64,000 bases of DNA from Cupriavidus sp. P-10 (GCF_003402535.2 NZ_AP025170.1:1860001-1924000), one strand, 5' to 3'; shown: positions 37,367-48,988, counted from the stretch's first letter. The notes: generated by a model from the letters alone, not told the origin. Made by a program: numbers and translations.

Positions 37367-37431
37367 GACGGTTCCTCCTTTACTTTGAATGTCCTATGCC
37401 CCGAGGGGCGGATGGGAAGCAATGGATGTCT

Positions 37432-37460
37432 TTGACAGACTAAGGATAGGAGCCTAGGCT
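37432..37460 (+). promoter_or_regulatory. Promoter of the glxA-type gene
   Basis: TTGACA at 37432-37437 is a perfect -35 box, followed by a 17-bp spacer and TAGGCT at 37455-37460 as -10. Transcription would start about 30 bp before the ATG at 37499. Confidence 0.55.
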
Positions 37461-37475
37461 ATAGCTCAAATTACC

Positions 37476-37496
37476 AACTTCCCTCGTTTTAGGCCA
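37476..37496 (+). repeat. 21-bp direct repeat, copy 1 (glxA leader)
   Basis: AACTTCCCTCGTTTTAGGCC plus A, ending 2 bp before the glxA ATG. Copy 2 at 39720-39740 differs at one base. Both copies have ATAGGAG exactly 23 bp upstream. It may be a regulator binding site or the trace of a duplicated gene start. Confidence 0.8.
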
Positions 37497-37498
37497 GC

Positions 37499-38458
37499 AT
37501 GAAACGCATCGGACTCGTGGTGTTCCCCGGCTTCCAGATCCTGGACATAGTGGCGGTCTCCGTGTTCGAGATGGCTAACCTGGCCGCACCCAAGGCGGCT
37601 TACGACATCCATGTCGTCTCCGAGTGTGGCGGTGCGGTGAAAAGCTCGATGGGCACGGCCGTTCAGACGGTTGCGCTCGATCCGAACATCTATGACACGC
37701 TCATCATGGCCGGCGCGACCACGCCGCAGCCGTCATCGCCCAGACTCCTGCGGCTGCTCGCGCGTGCGCTCGAGCCCACTCGCCGGATGGCCAGCATTTG
37801 CACCGGCGCTTTCGTCCTGGCCGAGGCCGGGATCCTGGAAGGCCGTCGCGTGACAACGCATTGGGCCCATGCGCGGGAGCTTCAGCGGCGCTATCCGTCG
37901 ATCCGGGTCGAAGAAGACCGGATCTTCGTGCGCGATGGCACCGTCTGGACCTCGGCCGGGATGACCGCCTGCATCGACCTCGCGCTGGCGCTGGTGGAGG
38001 GCGACCTGGGCCATGATGTGTCGAGGGCGGTCGCAAGACAGCTGGTCGTTCACCATCGGCGCTCGGGTGGGCAGTCCCAGTTCTCGGCGCTGTCGGAGCT
38101 GGAATCCAAGTCCGATCGCATCCAGGCGGCACTGACCTACGCCAAGAACCACCTGCGCGAAGACCTGTCGGTGGAGCGGCTCGCCCATGCCGTCCACATG
38201 AGCCCGCGCCACTTCAGCCGCGAGTTCCGGTTGAACACCGGTCAACCTCCCGCGCGCGCCGTCGAGCGGTTGCGAGCGGAAACGGCTCGCATTCTTGTCG
38301 AGGCGGATCGACTCACGATCGAGCGCATCGCGAGTGAAACTGGCTTTTCCGACCCGGAACGAATGAGGCGGGCGTTCCTGCGCGTCTTTGGCCAACCGCC
38401 CCAGGCGTTGAAGCGAGCGGCCCGCTCGCGACATGCAGCAGATTCGTCTCTGACGTGA
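37499..38458 (+). CDS. GlxA family transcriptional regulator (DJ-1/PfpI domain plus AraC HTH)
   Basis: A 319-residue regulator. Residues 1-175 form a DJ-1/PfpI-type domain (GLVVFPGFQILDIV; elbow Cys101 in SICTGAFVLAEAG), and residues ~210-305 form an AraC DNA-binding domain (LSVERLAHAVHMSPRHFSREF and IERIASETGFSDPERMRRAF). In this family the first domain senses rather than catalyses. It precedes DUF6130 and ohr on the other strand, and a sequence in its leader recurs upstream of ohr, so ohr is a possible target. Confidence 0.9.
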   Translation: MKRIGLVVFPGFQILDIVAVSVFEMANLAAPKAAYDIHVVSECGGAVKSSMGTAVQTVALDPNIYDTLIMAGATTPQPSSPRLLRLLARALEPTRRMASICTGAFVLAEAGILEGRRVTTHWAHARELQRRYPSIRVEEDRIFVRDGTVWTSAGMTACIDLALALVEGDLGHDVSRAVARQLVVHHRRSGGQSQFSALSELESKSDRIQAALTYAKNHLREDLSVERLAHAVHMSPRHFSREFRLNTGQPPARAVERLRAETARILVEADRLTIERIASETGFSDPERMRRAFLRVFGQPPQALKRAARSRHAADSSLT

Positions 38459-38560
38459 ACGGCTGGCTGCTGGGAGATGTCGGTTGTGCGGATAGTTGCG
38501 GGTACCGTAGTGAGGACGCGGACGAGTGAAGCGCGCGCGTTCACGTCCTCGTGCCCAGCC

Positions 38561-39025
38561 TTAATGCGAGTGCGTTTTCGCGCCCTCAGGCACGGTGAAC
38601 GCCAGTGTCACCACCTGTCCGGGAAACACGTTGTGATTGGCGTCAACCAGCGAGATCTTCACCTTGTGCTGGCCGGGCGGCAGCCCCGCTATGTCGACGG
38701 TGTTGTTGTCGCTCGGATCCGCCCACCACCATGGCAGGTCGTCGACCGTGATGTGCAGATGCCCGATGCGTGGAGATACCTTGGCGGCCTCCGGCCCGAA
38801 CACGGGCGCGATGCGCAAGTTCTCCACTCGGTACTGCGCCCAGAAGATGCCGTGGGCCAGCCCCTCCGGAAGCGGGGGATCCACGATCAACTTCGGGGCG
38901 GGTTCATTCTCGACCGCGACGTATGGTGAAGCGCCGCGGATGTCCTTCGCGCTCTGGGCGAAGGCGCTCGTAGCGAGCACGGTGCCCGCCGCGACTACGG
39001 CAAGCGTCTTGATGAGCAGGGTCAT
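38561..39025 (-). CDS. Exported DUF6130 protein
   Basis: A 154-residue protein with a signal peptide (residues 1-23, cleavage at AFAQS). The mature part is a single beta-rich domain with IGHLHITVDDLPWWWADPSDNNTVDIAGLPPGQHKVKISLVDANH, the DUF6130 pattern, which looks immunoglobulin-like and is His-rich (also THSH at the end). It converges with the glxA gene and is transcribed in the same direction as ohr, 150 bp downstream of it. The function is unknown. Confidence 0.8.
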   Translation of the reverse strand: MTLLIKTLAVVAAGTVLATSAFAQSAKDIRGASPYVAVENEPAPKLIVDPPLPEGLAHGIFWAQYRVENLRIAPVFGPEAAKVSPRIGHLHITVDDLPWWWADPSDNNTVDIAGLPPGQHKVKISLVDANHNVFPGQVVTLAFTVPEGAKTHSH

Positions 39026-39175
39026 TGCAGTTTCTCGTTCAAGCGTATGGATTGCGGTTGTGCGGGATGCGGGTCCAGGGGCGGTTCGCAATGAAGACGC
39101 GGACGCGGTACGGGTTGGCGCGAGGGACGTTCGCGTCCTGCGACTCATCTCGGCGTCCTGAACGCCGCACGCTGC

Positions 39176-39601
39176 TTACAGAATCTCGAACTGCACGTCG
39201 ACGTTGCCGCGAAGCGAGCGCGAGTATGGGCAGGTCTGGTGGGCGGTTTCCACCAGTTGCCTCTTCACGGCCGCGTCCAGGCCCGGCAAGCTGACCTTCA
39301 GCGTCACTCCGAGGGCATAGTTGGCGCCGCCGTCAGTCTTGCCCAGCGACACCTCGGCGTCGATGGCCGCGTCCTTCGGCAGCCTGACACCCAGTTGCTT
39401 GCCGGCACTTTCGACGGCAACGATGAAGCAGGCTGAATATCCGATGCCGAACAGTTGTTCGGGGTTGGTACCGGGCCGGCCCGAACCGGGCGTGCTCAGC
39501 TTGACGTCGATGGCGCCGTCACTGGAACGGCCGGCGCCTTCGCGGCCGCCGGTAACGTGGGTGTGGGCCGTGTAGATTACTTGATCGAGTTGGTTAGCCA
39601 T
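39176..39601 (-). CDS. ohr: Organic hydroperoxide resistance protein, Ohr/OsmC family
   Basis: A 141-residue thiol peroxidase that reduces organic hydroperoxides. The two redox cysteines are Cys58 (GYSACF) and Cys124 (QTCPYSRSLRGN), with Arg20 and Glu48 in place to activate the peroxidatic Cys. Length and motifs match Ohr rather than OsmC. The ATG at 39601 has GAGGA upstream. No MarR-type OhrR gene is adjacent; the closest regulator is the GlxA-type protein. The leader has a hairpin at 39628-39648. Confidence 0.92.
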   Translation of the reverse strand: MANQLDQVIYTAHTHVTGGREGAGRSSDGAIDVKLSTPGSGRPGTNPEQLFGIGYSACFIVAVESAGKQLGVRLPKDAAIDAEVSLGKTDGGANYALGVTLKVSLPGLDAAVKRQLVETAHQTCPYSRSLRGNVDVQFEIL

Positions 39602-40112
39602 GATGATTTCCTCACATTGGTTGAGCAATGCCCCGTTTGCCGAGGCATATATATCGCTTACGTTTTAATCGCATGCGATGGATGTGATAATAGGAGATCG
39701 AACTTCGGCTTGAAGGACTAACTTCCCTCGTTTTACGCCAATGTGGAATGCACGGGTTGGACTCTATCTCTGGCGCGTGGCGCACAGTAGTCCGCGGGCT
39801 GGTTGCGCCCTTTCGACCGCTGCTTCGGGATCGTCCAGATCGCATGTCTCGCGCTGCTTCTCTTGCGCGGGGACTGGGACGGGACGACACCTTGCTGGCA
39901 TCCAGCAGCATTTCGCGGGCCAGGGCCGGCGAAATGCCGGCCGGCCCATAGCGGCCAGTGGTGAGCCTCTCCCGATCGCCGGTGAGACGGTAGTCGCCAC
40001 CAGCCTGTTCCGCTGGGCGGCGAAAGCCCGTCGCCCGCTACCGTGACGTATTTTCTTGAAACTCAATACGTTACGACAGCTTGTCGACGGCCGGTTTCCG
40101 AGGAACCCGGCT
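39602..40112. other. 511-bp intergenic region between guaA and ohr
   Basis: No convincing gene; open frames at 39741-40046 (plus) and 39612-39911 (minus) look random. It holds the ohr leader, with a hairpin at 39628-39648 (7 of 8 pairs, loop TTTGC), a TATATA box, a 12-bp palindrome ATCGCATGCGAT at 39668-39679, the second copy of the 21-bp glxA-leader repeat at 39720-39740, and an imperfect inverted repeat (TGACGTATT / AATACGTTA) at 40044-40073. The part next to ohr is more AT-rich than its surroundings. Confidence 0.55.
39720..39740 (+). repeat. 21-bp direct repeat, copy 2 (ohr upstream region)
   Basis: AACTTCCCTCGTTTTACGCC plus A, one mismatch from copy 1 at 37476-37496. An ATG follows immediately at 39741 and a few codons read RVGLYL, like RIGLVV at the start of the glxA product, but the frame then loses resemblance. 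Confidence 0.8.
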
Positions 40113-41706
<1,594 letters not shown>

Positions 41707-41732
<26 letters not shown>

Positions 41733-42318
41733 GATGGGCCGATGGCGTGTCTTCCGTTGCGGGGTCGGTCACGACTTCCGTGCCGGGGCCATAGCCCGGC
41801 GGCGGCGTGATGACCGGCTCGCGCCGGTATTCTGGGGTATTCGTTGAGCGCGCCGCGGGGGCGACGCCGGGTTCCTTCGTGGTTTCCTGTTCCTTCAGCG
41901 CGCGTTCCATCTTCAGCTGGCGCTCGCGCACGCGCACGCGTTTCGCCGCGGGAATCTGCACCGCGGCAAAAAACAGCAGCACCACGGCCATGGTCGGCAG
42001 CCAGATCTTGCCGGCGCCTTCGAGCGGCAGCTCCAGGAACACCATCCAGGCAATGATCAGCATCGCGCTGGCCAGGTTCACATAGCCGGCCGTGCGCGCC
42101 ACCGGCACCGTCAGCTGGCCGTTGAATGCGGCCTGCCACAGCAGCACCGACAGGCCGACCAGCGCCACGCCCAGCAGTTGCCCGAACAGCGCGGGTTGCG
42201 GCTGCGGCAGTTGCAGCGCCGCGTACAGCGTGGTGAACGGGGACATCAACAGCAGGACGCCCAGCAGCAGGTCCACCAGGGCATCCAGAAACAGCACGGC
42301 TCGCAGCAACACCTTCAT
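41707..42318 (-). CDS. Small integral membrane protein between guaB and guaA
   Basis: A 203-residue protein of unknown function. Four hydrophobic segments (about residues 5-28, 43-63, 72-92 and 98-118) are followed by a charged, probably coiled-coil stretch ([19 protein letters not shown]) and a Pro/Thr-rich cytoplasmic tail. The ATG at 42318 is preceded by GAGCGCC. The 3' end overlaps guaA by 26 bp in another frame, so guaA translation may depend on it. No known family is recognised. Confidence 0.75.
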
Positions 42319-42583
42319 TGGCGCTCCTCGTCTTGGGCCCCGCCGGTGATGCAGCCGGTGATGCAGCCATTGGTGCGGCCGTTGGTGCGGCTGCCAGCAA
42401 GGCTCACCGGGACAGGCAACGCCGGCGTGGCGCGCGGCCGGGGGCCAGGGTCGGGGCCGGATAGGATTCCGGTCAGGCCAGGGCGGCGCTGCGTGCATCG
42501 CACCGGACCTCGCACGCCCTGGTCTCGATAATCGCGGGTAGCGCACCGCCGCCGCGGCGGACGGCGGGCGCAACCGTTGCGCG

Positions 42584-44074
<1,491 letters not shown>

Positions 44075-44169
44075 TTATACAGGAATGCGCGCCACGCTGA
44101 TGCACGGCAACGGTTTTCGGGAGTGCCGTCTGCTATGCTCGTCGTCTTTTTAGTCGGGCGTAGCGAAGT

Positions 44170-45129
44170 ATGGGAATCGGCGTATTGTGCGGGCTGCTGG
44201 CGGGTGCGTTCTGGGGCATGGTCTTCATCGCGCCCAAGCTGCTGCCGGTGTTCTCGCCGTGGGAGCTGGCCATCGGGCGCTACTTGGCGTATGGCCTGGT
44301 AGCGCTTGTTGCCGCCCTGCCGCTGATGAAGCGCATCGCCCGCAAGCTGACCCGCGCCGACTGCGTGGCGCTGCTGCGCCAGGCCTTTACCGGAAACCTG
44401 CTCTACTACGTGCTGCTCGCCTTTGGCGTGCAACTGGCCGGGGTCGGACCGACTTCGCTGATCATCGGCATCCTGCCGATCACGGTCACCATCATGGGCC
44501 GGCGCGACCACGGCGCGGTGCCGCTGTCGCGGCTGCTGTGGCCGCTGCTGGTGGTGGCCGCGGGCATCGCCTGCATCAACATCGACCTGTTCGGCGGCGG
44601 CCAGAGCGCACATGCCGCCGCGGCCGGCGACGCCGTACGGCCAGTCTGGCAGAAGCTCGCCGGCGTCTGTTGCGCCGCCGGGGCACTGGTCTGCTGGACG
44701 CTCTACGCGGTCGACAACGCGCGCTACCTGCAGCGCAACCCGCACTACAGCGGCAATGAATGGTCGGCACTGTACGGGCTGTCGACCGGCGCGGTATCGG
44801 CCGTGCTGGCCGTTATCGGCTGGCTGGCAGCGGGCGACGCCCTCACTTCCGGCGACAGCGGCCGCGACTGGCGGTGGTTCTGGATGGTCAACGCCGCGGT
44901 GGCGCTGGGCGCGTCGCTGATCGGCAACAACCTGTGGAATATCGCCAGCCGGCGCCTGCCGCTGACGCTGTCGGGCCAGATGATTGTGTTCGAGACGCTG
45001 TTCGCGCTGGCCTACGGCTTTGTCTTCGATCACCGCTGGCCGCGGCCGCTGGAAATCGCCGCCATTGTGTTGCTGATGGTCGGCGTGGCCTGGTCGGTGC
45101 GCTTGCACGCCAGCGACAAGTCTGCGTAG
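44170..45129 (+). CDS. DMT/EamA family transporter
   Basis: A 319-residue inner-membrane protein with about ten hydrophobic segments in two EamA repeats (starts MGIGVLCGLLAGAFWGMVFIAPKLLP; second repeat begins after ~160). The C-terminal half has LSGQMIVFETLFALAYGFVFDHRWP, typical of drug/metabolite exporters such as YedA. The substrate is unknown. It diverges from guaB by 122 bp. Confidence 0.85.
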   Translation: MGIGVLCGLLAGAFWGMVFIAPKLLPVFSPWELAIGRYLAYGLVALVAALPLMKRIARKLTRADCVALLRQAFTGNLLYYVLLAFGVQLAGVGPTSLIIGILPITVTIMGRRDHGAVPLSRLLWPLLVVAAGIACINIDLFGGGQSAHAAAAGDAVRPVWQKLAGVCCAAGALVCWTLYAVDNARYLQRNPHYSGNEWSALYGLSTGAVSAVLAVIGWLAAGDALTSGDSGRDWRWFWMVNAAVALGASLIGNNLWNIASRRLPLTLSGQMIVFETLFALAYGFVFDHRWPRPLEIAAIVLLMVGVAWSVRLHASDKSA

Positions 45130-45322
45130 ACTAGCGGACGATGGCGCGGAGGTCACACGCGCCACATCAGAACAGAAATACCAGGGTCAACCCGGCGCCA
45201 TGCTCAGGCGCCAAGCCATCGCCCGCGGCAGACGTGCCGCGGCATTGCCTCGCGCGCAGCCGGCGGCCCAGCAGTCTTCCAGCCGCATCCGTTCCTTACC
45301 AGCCACTTTGAGACGCCTCGCC

Positions 45323-45853
45323 ATGACACGATCGTCCGTGCTGTGCCTGCTTGCCGCCGCCGTCACCGTTGCCGCCCCGGCCCCCGCCCATGCCTACTGG
45401 CAATGGCGCGATGCCAACGGCCGCATGGTCTACAGTGACGTGCCGCCGTCCGACGCGGCGGCCAGCGTGCTGCGCGCCCCTGGCCGCCCTGCCGGCGAGT
45501 ACCGGCCGGCAGAGGCGGCCGGCGCGGAAAGCGCCAAGCCGCCCGTGGCCGCACCAGCCCCCACCAGGGCCTCCAGCAAGCCCAAGGATGCCCCGCCGCC
45601 GACGGCGGAAGAGGCGTTCCAGAAGCGCCGCGAATCCCGCCTGAAAGCCGCCGCGGAAGAGGCACGCAAGGAAGGCGAGACCGCCGAGCGCGACGCCCGC
45701 TGCGCCCAGTTGCGCAACTATGCCAACGGCCTGCAGCAAGGGATGCGCGCGGCGGTGGCGGGTCCGGACGGCTCGCTGCAGCACCTGAACAGCGAGCAGC
45801 GCCAGGCCGAACTGGTCAAGACCAGCGCCAGCCTCGAAAAGAACTGCACTTGA
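45323..45853 (+). CDS. Exported DUF4124 domain protein
   Basis: A 176-residue protein with a signal peptide (residues 1-24, cleavage at AHAYW). The mature start YWQWRDANGRMVYSDVPPSDAAA is the DUF4124 motif. A Pro/Ala-rich linker follows, and then a charged coiled-coil region (residues ~90-175) with two Cys. The ATG at 45323 is selected because the signal peptide begins there; the frame is open to 45200. The function is unknown. A terminator follows the stop. Confidence 0.85.
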   Translation: MTRSSVLCLLAAAVTVAAPAPAHAYWQWRDANGRMVYSDVPPSDAAASVLRAPGRPAGEYRPAEAAGAESAKPPVAAPAPTRASSKPKDAPPPTAEEAFQKRRESRLKAAAEEARKEGETAERDARCAQLRNYANGLQQGMRAAVAGPDGSLQHLNSEQRQAELVKTSASLEKNCT

Positions 45854-45861
45854 GTGGAAGC

Positions 45862-45885
45862 AAAAACGGGGCATCCAGCCCCGTT
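45862..45885. terminator. Bidirectional intrinsic terminator
   Basis: AACGGGGC and GCCCCGTT form a perfect 8-bp stem with loop ATCCA. It has a five-base A run on the left, which becomes the T tract for the rnfH side. It separates the convergent DUF4124 and ratA-rnfH transcripts. Confidence 0.8.
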
Positions 45886-45924
45886 CTTGCCGTCAGGTCG
45901 CCGCCTGGGTGCAAGCGTGGCGGC

Positions 45925-46269
45925 TCAGCCGTTGCCGCGCAGCCATTTCTGGCCTTCACGCGCCCCGCCCTCGCGCAGCTTCTGCACGCGCTTGCGCCGC
46001 GCCTGCTTGGGGTCGGCCGTCAGCGTCCGGTACACCTCCACGCGATCACCCTCGCGCACCACCGTTTCGGGCGTCTTGAGCTTGCCGAAGATGCCCACCC
46101 GCATGGTCGACGGATCCACTTCCGGACATGCCTGCTGCAGCCCCGAGCCGACGATGGCCGCGGCGATCGTGGTGCCCGCGGGCACGTCGATCTCCTTCAG
46201 GAATACCGCATCGGGCCGCGCATAGCACACCGCGACATGCACGGTGCCCGCGCTCTCAGTTGGCGCCAT
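45925..46269 (-). CDS. rnfH: RnfH family protein (RatB)
   Basis: A 114-residue ubiquitin-like-fold protein. HVAVCYARPDAVFLKEIDVPAGTT and VGIFGKLKTPETVVREGDRVEVYRTLTADPKQARRKR are characteristic. It is encoded with ratA (14-bp overlap) and opposite smpB, the arrangement seen in E. coli. Despite its name it is not part of an rnf cluster. Its role is unclear; it was once proposed as the antitoxin partner of RatA. Confidence 0.92.
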   Translation of the reverse strand: MAPTESAGTVHVAVCYARPDAVFLKEIDVPAGTTIAAAIVGSGLQQACPEVDPSTMRVGIFGKLKTPETVVREGDRVEVYRTLTADPKQARRKRVQKLREGGAREGQKWLRGNG

Positions 46270-46693
46270 ATACCACCTCGGCGCGCTTGACGAAGGCATC
46301 GACGAACGTATTGGCGATCATGCTGAACACCGGGCCGATGAGCTTTTCGAGCAGCAGGCTCGAAAACTCATAATGCAGGTGGAATTCGATCTTGCAGGCG
46401 TCCTCGCGCAGTGGCGTAAAGCGCCACGCGCCATTGAAGGTCTTGAACGGCCCATCGGCAAAGGTCATGTCGATGCGGGTCGGGCGCTCCTGCGTATTGC
46501 GGGTGTGGAAAAACTGCTGGATGCCCTTGAAATGAATGTGGATCTTGGCGTCGAGCGTGGTTTCGGTCTGCTCGAACACCTCCACGCCACCGCACCATGG
46601 CAGGAACTTGGGATAGTCCTCCACGCGCGTGACCAGGTCGTACATCTGCGCGGCGGAATAGCCGAGCAGCACGGATTTATGGACGTCTGCCAT
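46256..46693 (-). CDS. ratA: RatA / coenzyme Q-binding START-domain protein
   Basis: A 145-residue START/COQ10-like protein. It begins ADVHKSVLLGYSAAQMYDLVTRVEDYPKFLPWCGG and carries FNGAWRFTPL, the family pattern. In E. coli RatA was reported to bind 50S subunits and block 70S formation; relatives (COQ10) bind ubiquinone, and the latter role may be the ancestral one. It overlaps rnfH by 14 bp and diverges from smpB. Confidence 0.93.
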   Translation of the reverse strand: MADVHKSVLLGYSAAQMYDLVTRVEDYPKFLPWCGGVEVFEQTETTLDAKIHIHFKGIQQFFHTRNTQERPTRIDMTFADGPFKTFNGAWRFTPLREDACKIEFHLHYEFSSLLLEKLIGPVFSMIANTFVDAFVKRAEVVYGAN

Positions 46694-46872
46694 GTATTAA
46701 GAAATCTGGCCCCCGGCCATGCCCCGCGCGTATCGTGCCAGGACATCGGCCGGTGCCGGGGCTGGTTTGCTAGAATCCCGATTTTAGCCGACGCCGGTCG
46801 CTGGCGGCACCTTGCCATGCGGCACTGCAGTGATCCGGCCCGCTTTCACCCATTGTTCCCCTACCCGCACGC

Positions 46873-47325
46873 ATGACCATTGCAGACAACAAGAAGGCCT
46901 TTTTCGACTACTTCATCGAAGAGCGATATGAGGCCGGAATGGTGCTGGAAGGCTGGGAAGTCAAGGCGATCCGCGCCAACCGCGTCCAGATCAAGGAAGG
47001 CTACGTGGTGGTGCGCGACGCCGAGATGTTCCTGATCGGCGCCCATATCAGCCCGCTGCAGAGCGCCTCCACCCACGTCACGCCCGACCCGGTGCGCACG
47101 CGCAAGCTGCTGCTCAAGGCCGACGAGATCAAGAAGCTGATCGGCAAGGTCGAGCAACGCGGCTACACGCTGGTGCCACTAAACCTGCACTACACGCGCG
47201 GCCGCGTAAAGTGCGAGATCGGCCTGGCCAAAGGCAAGAAGCAGTTCGACAAGCGCGAGACCGAGAAGCAGCGCGACTGGCAGCGCGAGAAGGCGCGCAT
47301 CATGAAGGGCGACACCAAGGAGTAA
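46873..47325 (+). CDS. smpB: SsrA-binding protein SmpB
   Basis: A 150-residue OB-fold protein that carries tmRNA to stalled ribosomes. The start [44 protein letters not shown] and the Lys/Arg-rich C-terminal helix ([22 protein letters not shown]) are complete. The tmRNA gene itself is not in the window. Confidence 0.97.
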   Translation: MTIADNKKAFFDYFIEERYEAGMVLEGWEVKAIRANRVQIKEGYVVVRDAEMFLIGAHISPLQSASTHVTPDPVRTRKLLLKADEIKKLIGKVEQRGYTLVPLNLHYTRGRVKCEIGLAKGKKQFDKRETEKQRDWQREKARIMKGDTKE

Positions 47326-47352
47326 CGCCGCCCCGCCCCGCGCGCCTGCCGG

Positions 47353-48285
47353 TCAGGCGCCGGCCTTCTGCCCCTTCACGATCTGCAGCGCGGACGCAAT
47401 CATGCTGCTCATCTCGCCCATATTCCCGGGCACGATCAGCGTATTGCCCTGCTTGGCCAGGTTGCCGAACGCGGCGACGTACTCCTCGGCCACCTTCAGG
47501 TTGACCGCATCCATGCCGCCTTCGCTGCGGATGGCGTTGCCCACCTTCTGGATCGCCTGGGCATTGGCCTCTGCCACTGCCAGGATCGCCGCCGCCTCGC
47601 CCTGCGCCTTGTTGATCGCGGCTTGCCGCTCGCCTTCCGACTTCTGGATCGCCGCTTCACGCGCGCCCGTGGCCAGGTTGATCTGTTCCTGGCGCTTGCC
47701 CTCGGACGCGGCGATCAGCGCCCGCTTCTCGCGCTCGGCGGTGATCTGCGCCTGCATGGCGTGCAGGATCTCCTTGGGTGGCGTCAGGTCCTTGATCTCA
47801 TAGCGCAACACCTTGACGCCCCAGTTGGCGGCGGCTTCATCGAGCGCGTTGACCACGCTGTGGTTGATGAACTCGCGCTCCTCGAAGGTCTTGTCCAGCT
47901 CCAGCTTGCCGATCACCGAGCGCAGCGTAGTCTGCGACAGCTGCGTGATCGCCACCACGAAATTGCTCGAGCCGTAGGATGCCTTCATCGGGTCGGTCAC
48001 CTGGAAGTACAGCACGCCGTCCACCTGCAGCTGCGTATTGTCCTTGGTGATGCAGACCTGGCTGGGCACGTCCAGCGGGATTTCCTTGAGCACGTGCTTG
48101 TAAGCGACGCGGTCGACAAACGGCACCACGATCGACAGCCCCGGCGTCAGCGTCGCGTGGTAGCGCCCCAGGCGCTCGAGCACCCAGGCGTGCTGCTGCG
48201 GCACGATCTTGATGCCCTTGGCGATCAGCACGATCACGGCAATAAGGATGATCAGCGGCAACAGGCCAAGCTGAAAAGCGAGCAT
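47353..48285 (-). CDS. SPFH/band 7 domain membrane protein (QmcA/stomatin-like)
   Basis: A 310-residue protein anchored by one N-terminal transmembrane helix (residues ~4-24), then an SPFH domain (IKIVPQQHAWVLERLGRYHATLTPGL, IPLDVPSQVCITKDNTQLQVDGVLYFQV) and an Ala/Glu-rich coiled coil (~200-265, GERQAAINKAQGEAAAILAVAEANA). Such proteins oligomerise into rings in the membrane and modulate proteases. The NfeD-like gene lies 97 bp upstream on the same strand, the usual partnership. Confidence 0.92.
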   Translation of the reverse strand: MLAFQLGLLPLIILIAVIVLIAKGIKIVPQQHAWVLERLGRYHATLTPGLSIVVPFVDRVAYKHVLKEIPLDVPSQVCITKDNTQLQVDGVLYFQVTDPMKASYGSSNFVVAITQLSQTTLRSVIGKLELDKTFEEREFINHSVVNALDEAAANWGVKVLRYEIKDLTPPKEILHAMQAQITAEREKRALIAASEGKRQEQINLATGAREAAIQKSEGERQAAINKAQGEAAAILAVAEANAQAIQKVGNAIRSEGGMDAVNLKVAEEYVAAFGNLAKQGNTLIVPGNMGEMSSMIASALQIVKGQKAGA

Positions 48286-48382
48286 GTAACAACCCTCCGG
48301 TCAGGAAACAGCGGTACGGCGCCGCCGGAACGGCGGCAGGCGGATGGTTGCACGGCGGCCGCCGGGCAACCTTGGATACGGA

Positions 48383-48805
48383 TCAGCGCGGCGAAACGAC
48401 CAGCGTGCTGCCGCGTACTTCGACGATACGGTAGCGGCCCGGTGCCGCGGCGCAGTTCGGCGCGAGTTCGACGGTCCAGTCAGCGCCGCGGTACGGCACG
48501 CGAGCGCGGCCATTGGCATCCCAGGCGGAGACGTCGAGTTCCTGGCCGATGTCGAGATTGACGTTGGGATCGGCGGCGGCATTGCCGCGCCGCAGCTTGC
48601 CGAAACGGGTACGGCGCAGTCCGGCGATCAGCACCGCCGCGACCAGCGCCGCGGTCACGGTCTGCGCGGCGGGCGACAGGCCCAGCAAGGCGGCGACCCC
48701 GCCAGCGGCGAGACCCACGGCCACCATCAGCAGGTAAAACGTGCCGGTATTCAACTCGACGATCACCAGCACGACCGCCGCCACGAACCAGATGTAGTAC
48801 GCCAT
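48383..48805 (-). CDS. NfeD-like membrane protein
   Basis: A 140-residue short NfeD protein. Two or three transmembrane segments occupy residues ~4-65 (YYIWFVAAVVLVIVELNTGTFYLL), followed by an OB-fold domain (~75-138, GRARVPYRGADWTVEL, ending GSTLVVSP). It works with the downstream SPFH protein. The ATG at 48805 has GGGGAG 8 bases upstream. The region just upstream holds three ~13-bp repeats. Confidence 0.9.
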   Translation of the reverse strand: MAYYIWFVAAVVLVIVELNTGTFYLLMVAVGLAAGGVAALLGLSPAAQTVTAALVAAVLIAGLRRTRFGKLRRGNAAADPNVNLDIGQELDVSAWDANGRARVPYRGADWTVELAPNCAAAPGRYRIVEVRGSTLVVSPR

Positions 48806-48823
48806 CCGAACTCCCCGTCCAAT

Positions 48824-48867
48824 CGATTTCCGGAAACGATTCCCGGAATCGATTCGATTCCCGAAAA
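48824..48867. repeat. Three imperfect 13-bp direct repeats upstream of nfeD
   Basis: The units CGATTTCCGGAAA (48824), CGATTCCCGGAAT (48837) and CGATTCCCGAAAA (48855, after an extra CGATT) lie between the ppsA terminator and the nfeD start. Each holds a TTCCGGAA-like core palindrome, so the array could be a cooperative operator. Confidence 0.6.
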
Positions 48868-48868
48868 A

Positions 48869-48904
48869 CAAAAACCCCGCAGCGCCAGGGGCGCCTGCGG
48901 GGCC
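48869..48904 (-). terminator. Intrinsic terminator of ppsA
   Basis: CCCCGCAGCGCC pairs with GGCGCCTGCGGGG with one bulged base, and on the minus strand the stem is followed by TTTTTGTTTTT. It lies ~85 bp after the ppsA stop. Confidence 0.85.
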
Positions 48905-48988
48905 GATTCAACACCTGACGCAGGGGCCGGTGCCAGCCGGCTGCCCGAAGGCGTGCCGGCTAATTTCGTTATTGTGACGTCAAAAGCC

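Noticed and set aside
39741..40046. A 101-codon open frame starting right after the 21-bp repeat
   Set aside because: Only the first few residues resemble the glxA product; the rest has no coding character. Reported as a possible relic, not a gene.
40091..40112. Hairpin just after guaA as a terminator
   Set aside because: The stem (GCCGGTT/AACCCGGC) has a bulge and no T run on the minus strand.
42340..42395. Short direct repeats of GGTGATGCAGCC/GGTGCGGCC type before the membrane-protein gene
   Set aside because: Only two or three short imperfect units in GC-rich DNA; not enough to call a repeat element or CRISPR.
45925..46693. A toxin-antitoxin system (RatA-RatB)
   Set aside because: The pair is present, but RatA homologues are widespread conserved START-domain proteins and a true toxin-antitoxin role is doubtful; annotated by family only.
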